Source: Rhizomicrobium sp. (GTDB taxonomy: Bacteria; Pseudomonadota; Alphaproteobacteria; Micropepsales; Micropepsaceae). Taken from it: a stretch of DNA of 64,000 nucleotides. Where the stretch lies: positions 1,415,241 to 1,479,240 of the forward strand of contig JBBCHM010000002.1 of the NCBI GenBank assembly GCA_037200045.1, written 5' to 3'. Positions 62,626 through 64,000 of this stretch are shown here, piece by piece. The notes beneath the pieces were generated by a model that worked only from the letters and a program-made list of their open reading frames with translations, did no database searches and was not told the DNA's origin. The number at the start of each line of letters is the position of its first letter. The first letter of the stretch is position 1. The position numbers and the translations under genes were made by a program.

Positions 62626-63240
62626 TTAACCCGCGACCAGTTCGACCGCGCCCTCGCGCGCCGTCAGCGTCAGCCCGGCGTTCAGCTCGCGCGACAGCTT
62701 GTGGGCGAGAAAGGGCTGGATGCCGCGGGCATCGAGATGGGTGTCCTCGCCGCGCACCGCGTTGGCGACGTCGTCCAGCACGCGGGCATAGGGGCTGGTC
62801 GCCACGATCTTGAAGGCCGGCGCCGCCGGATCGGCGCCGACCGTCACCGCGAGCTGGCCGCCGCGCGGCAGGCAGTCGGCGCCCAAAAGCGCCGCGTTCA
62901 TCAGGAGCTTCGCCCAGTTCTTGGGCCAGTTCACGGAACCGCCCTGCCAGTTGAGCTGGACCTTGCCGCCTTCCAACAGGCCGGCGACCAGCCGTGCGAT
63001 CTCGCCGACGTCGAGTTCCGCGCCGGCGGAACCGGCGGCACCGAAGGCGATGCGCATGAATTGCAACCGGGCCAACGCCTGCAGCGCGCTGGAGGTGACG
63101 ATCTTCAGCGCGTCGGCGCGCATCGCCGCATCGCGCTCGTCCTCCATCACTTCGAGGCCGTTGACGACCGCGCCGAGGGGGCCGACCAGATCGTGGCAGA
63201 CCCGGCTGACCAGGAAGGCGGAGAATTCGATGTCATCCAT
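62626..63240 (-). CDS. chpT: Histidine phosphotransferase ChpT
   Basis: A 204-residue protein. SRVCHDLVGPLGAVVNGLE carries the phosphoaccepting His (His16) in a dimeric two-helix hairpin, followed by a degenerate ATPase-like domain (NWAKLLMNAALLGADCLPRGG). ChpT relays phosphate from CckA to CtrA and CpdR in Alphaproteobacteria. A CtrA box lies 62 bp upstream. Confidence 0.92.
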   Translation of the reverse strand: MDDIEFSAFLVSRVCHDLVGPLGAVVNGLEVMEDERDAAMRADALKIVTSSALQALARLQFMRIAFGAAGSAGAELDVGEIARLVAGLLEGGKVQLNWQGGSVNWPKNWAKLLMNAALLGADCLPRGGQLAVTVGADPAAPAFKIVATSPYARVLDDVANAVRGEDTHLDARGIQPFLAHKLSRELNAGLTLTAREGAVELVAG

Positions 63241-63301
63241 GGCCTGGCGGTCTCCGCTTGGGGGCGAATGGTTTGCGAACGGTAACCATGCGAACCGCGT
63301 C

Positions 63302-63316
63302 TTAAGGAATGCTTAA
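63302..63316. promoter_or_regulatory. CtrA-type box TTAA-N7-TTAA
   Basis: TTAA-GGAATGC-TTAA, perfect to the CtrA consensus, in the gap between chpT and the MlaC-like gene. It would let CtrA control the relay protein that activates it. Confidence 0.7.
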
Positions 63317-63340
63317 GGGCGGCGCAACCGCCGCCGCCGC

Positions 63341-63964
63341 TCAATTGCCCGAGGCGATGCGGACGCGGAGCTGGTCCATATAGGCGACCAGGGCCGGAAC
63401 GCTGCCGCCGTTGCGGCCGAGATAGGCCACGAATTCGTCGCGCTCCGCCGGCGCCAGCCAGATGCCGGCGACGCTGAAATCCACGATCACCGGTTTGCCG
63501 GTATCGGACCGCACGCGGAAATCGACCTCCAGCGGCTTGCCGCTCTGATCCTGCGGGTCGATCAGCTGGGTCGCGACGATATCGTCGGCCGGCGCATTGG
63601 CGCGCGAGCCGGTGACCTTGAGCGTCTGGCCGGAATAGCGCTCGAAATAGGACTGGTAGACCGCGACCGCATAGCGCTGGAAGGCGGCGGCGAAGGCGTC
63701 GCGGTCAGCCGGCGTCGCCTTGTCGCCATATGCGCCCAGGGTGAATATCGCGACGCGCTTGAGATCGGTGACACCGAGCAGGAAGTCCTCGAACGCCGCG
63801 CGGCGCTGGTCCTTGCTCAGATGGGTATCGTTGAGGATCTCGAGGCCCTTGTGGATGTTGTTGCCGACAAGGTCTTCCGCCGGCGTCGCCGCGACGGCGG
63901 GCGAGACGATCGCGAAGGCGAGGACTGCCACGGCGAGAACGCGGCGGATTGCAGCAAGGCGCAT
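63341..63964 (-). CDS. MlaC/Ttg2D-type periplasmic lipid-binding protein
   Basis: A 207-residue protein with a signal peptide (LAVAVLAFAIVSPAVAA). The mature part has HLSKDQRRAAFEDFLLGVTD and LGAYGDKATPADRDAF, then FAAAFQRYAVAVYQSYFERY and DFRVRSDTGKPVIVDFSV, the MlaC/toluene-tolerance pattern. It carries phospholipid between membranes. It is far from the mla operon at 9.7-13.2 kb but could serve it. Confidence 0.9.
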   Translation of the reverse strand: MRLAAIRRVLAVAVLAFAIVSPAVAATPAEDLVGNNIHKGLEILNDTHLSKDQRRAAFEDFLLGVTDLKRVAIFTLGAYGDKATPADRDAFAAAFQRYAVAVYQSYFERYSGQTLKVTGSRANAPADDIVATQLIDPQDQSGKPLEVDFRVRSDTGKPVIVDFSVAGIWLAPAERDEFVAYLGRNGGSVPALVAYMDQLRVRIASGN

Positions 63965-64000
63965 GGTGTTCCCGTCTGTCGAGGTTGTCCGCTTCTGCCT

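Overview
The window is GC-rich, densely coded and looks like an alphaproteobacterial chromosome. The clearest markers are a ChpT-type histidine phosphotransferase (62626-63240), a perfect CtrA-type box (TTAA-N7-TTAA, 63302-63316) upstream of it, and HK97-type phage genes feeding a tRNA-Ser-targeted integrase. I cannot name the genus from the sequence alone. Two tRNA genes (Ser-CGA, Leu-CAA) and one cobalamin riboswitch are present. There is no rRNA and no CRISPR array.

Layout. 1-9.7 kb: lipid and acyl-CoA genes (a thiolase-like protein with its DUF35 partner, an SDR), an SRAP DNA-repair protein, a methyltransferase, hydrolases, an ABC-F ATPase, a VOC protein and a Kdo hydroxylase. 9.7-13.2 kb: a four-gene Mla-type lipid-transport operon (permease, ATPase, MCE protein, lipoprotein) joined by ATGA overlaps. 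13.2-31.2 kb: a LysR/epimerase divergent pair with a palindromic operator, lipase and phospholipase genes, a dioxygenase, a CASTOR/POLLUX-type channel, a second ABC-F, a sulfatase, an RND efflux pair with a divergent TetR and twin operators, and a BrnT-type toxin-antitoxin pair.

31.27-41.32 kb: a discrete integrated element of about 10 kb, bounded by a 15-bp direct repeat that matches the 3' end (including CCA) of tRNA-Ser. All its genes point the same way: a replication-type winged-helix protein, a small-terminase-like protein, prohead protease, major capsid protein, tape-measure protein, unknown proteins and a tyrosine integrase. It has no recognisable large terminase, portal, tail tube or lysis genes. 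A 430-bp gene-free stretch inside it carries three parS-like sites followed by a strongly structured RNA-like segment that can form two mutually exclusive pairings. I regard this as a candidate capsid-encoding phage satellite and the most interesting object here.

41.4-64 kb: housekeeping and envelope genes (rlmJ, an MFS transporter, coaA, bioB, purH), a pair of secreted proteins (Sel1-like and Cys/His-rich), an S1/P1 nuclease, a cobalamin riboswitch with btuB, a single-chain biotin-dependent acyl-CoA carboxylase, a TetR with an outer-membrane barrel protein and a large operator, then a cheR (frameshifted), cheY-like, chpT group and an MlaC-like protein. Six long inverted repeats in two related families lie in intergenic gaps of the host DNA; I saw none in the integrated element.
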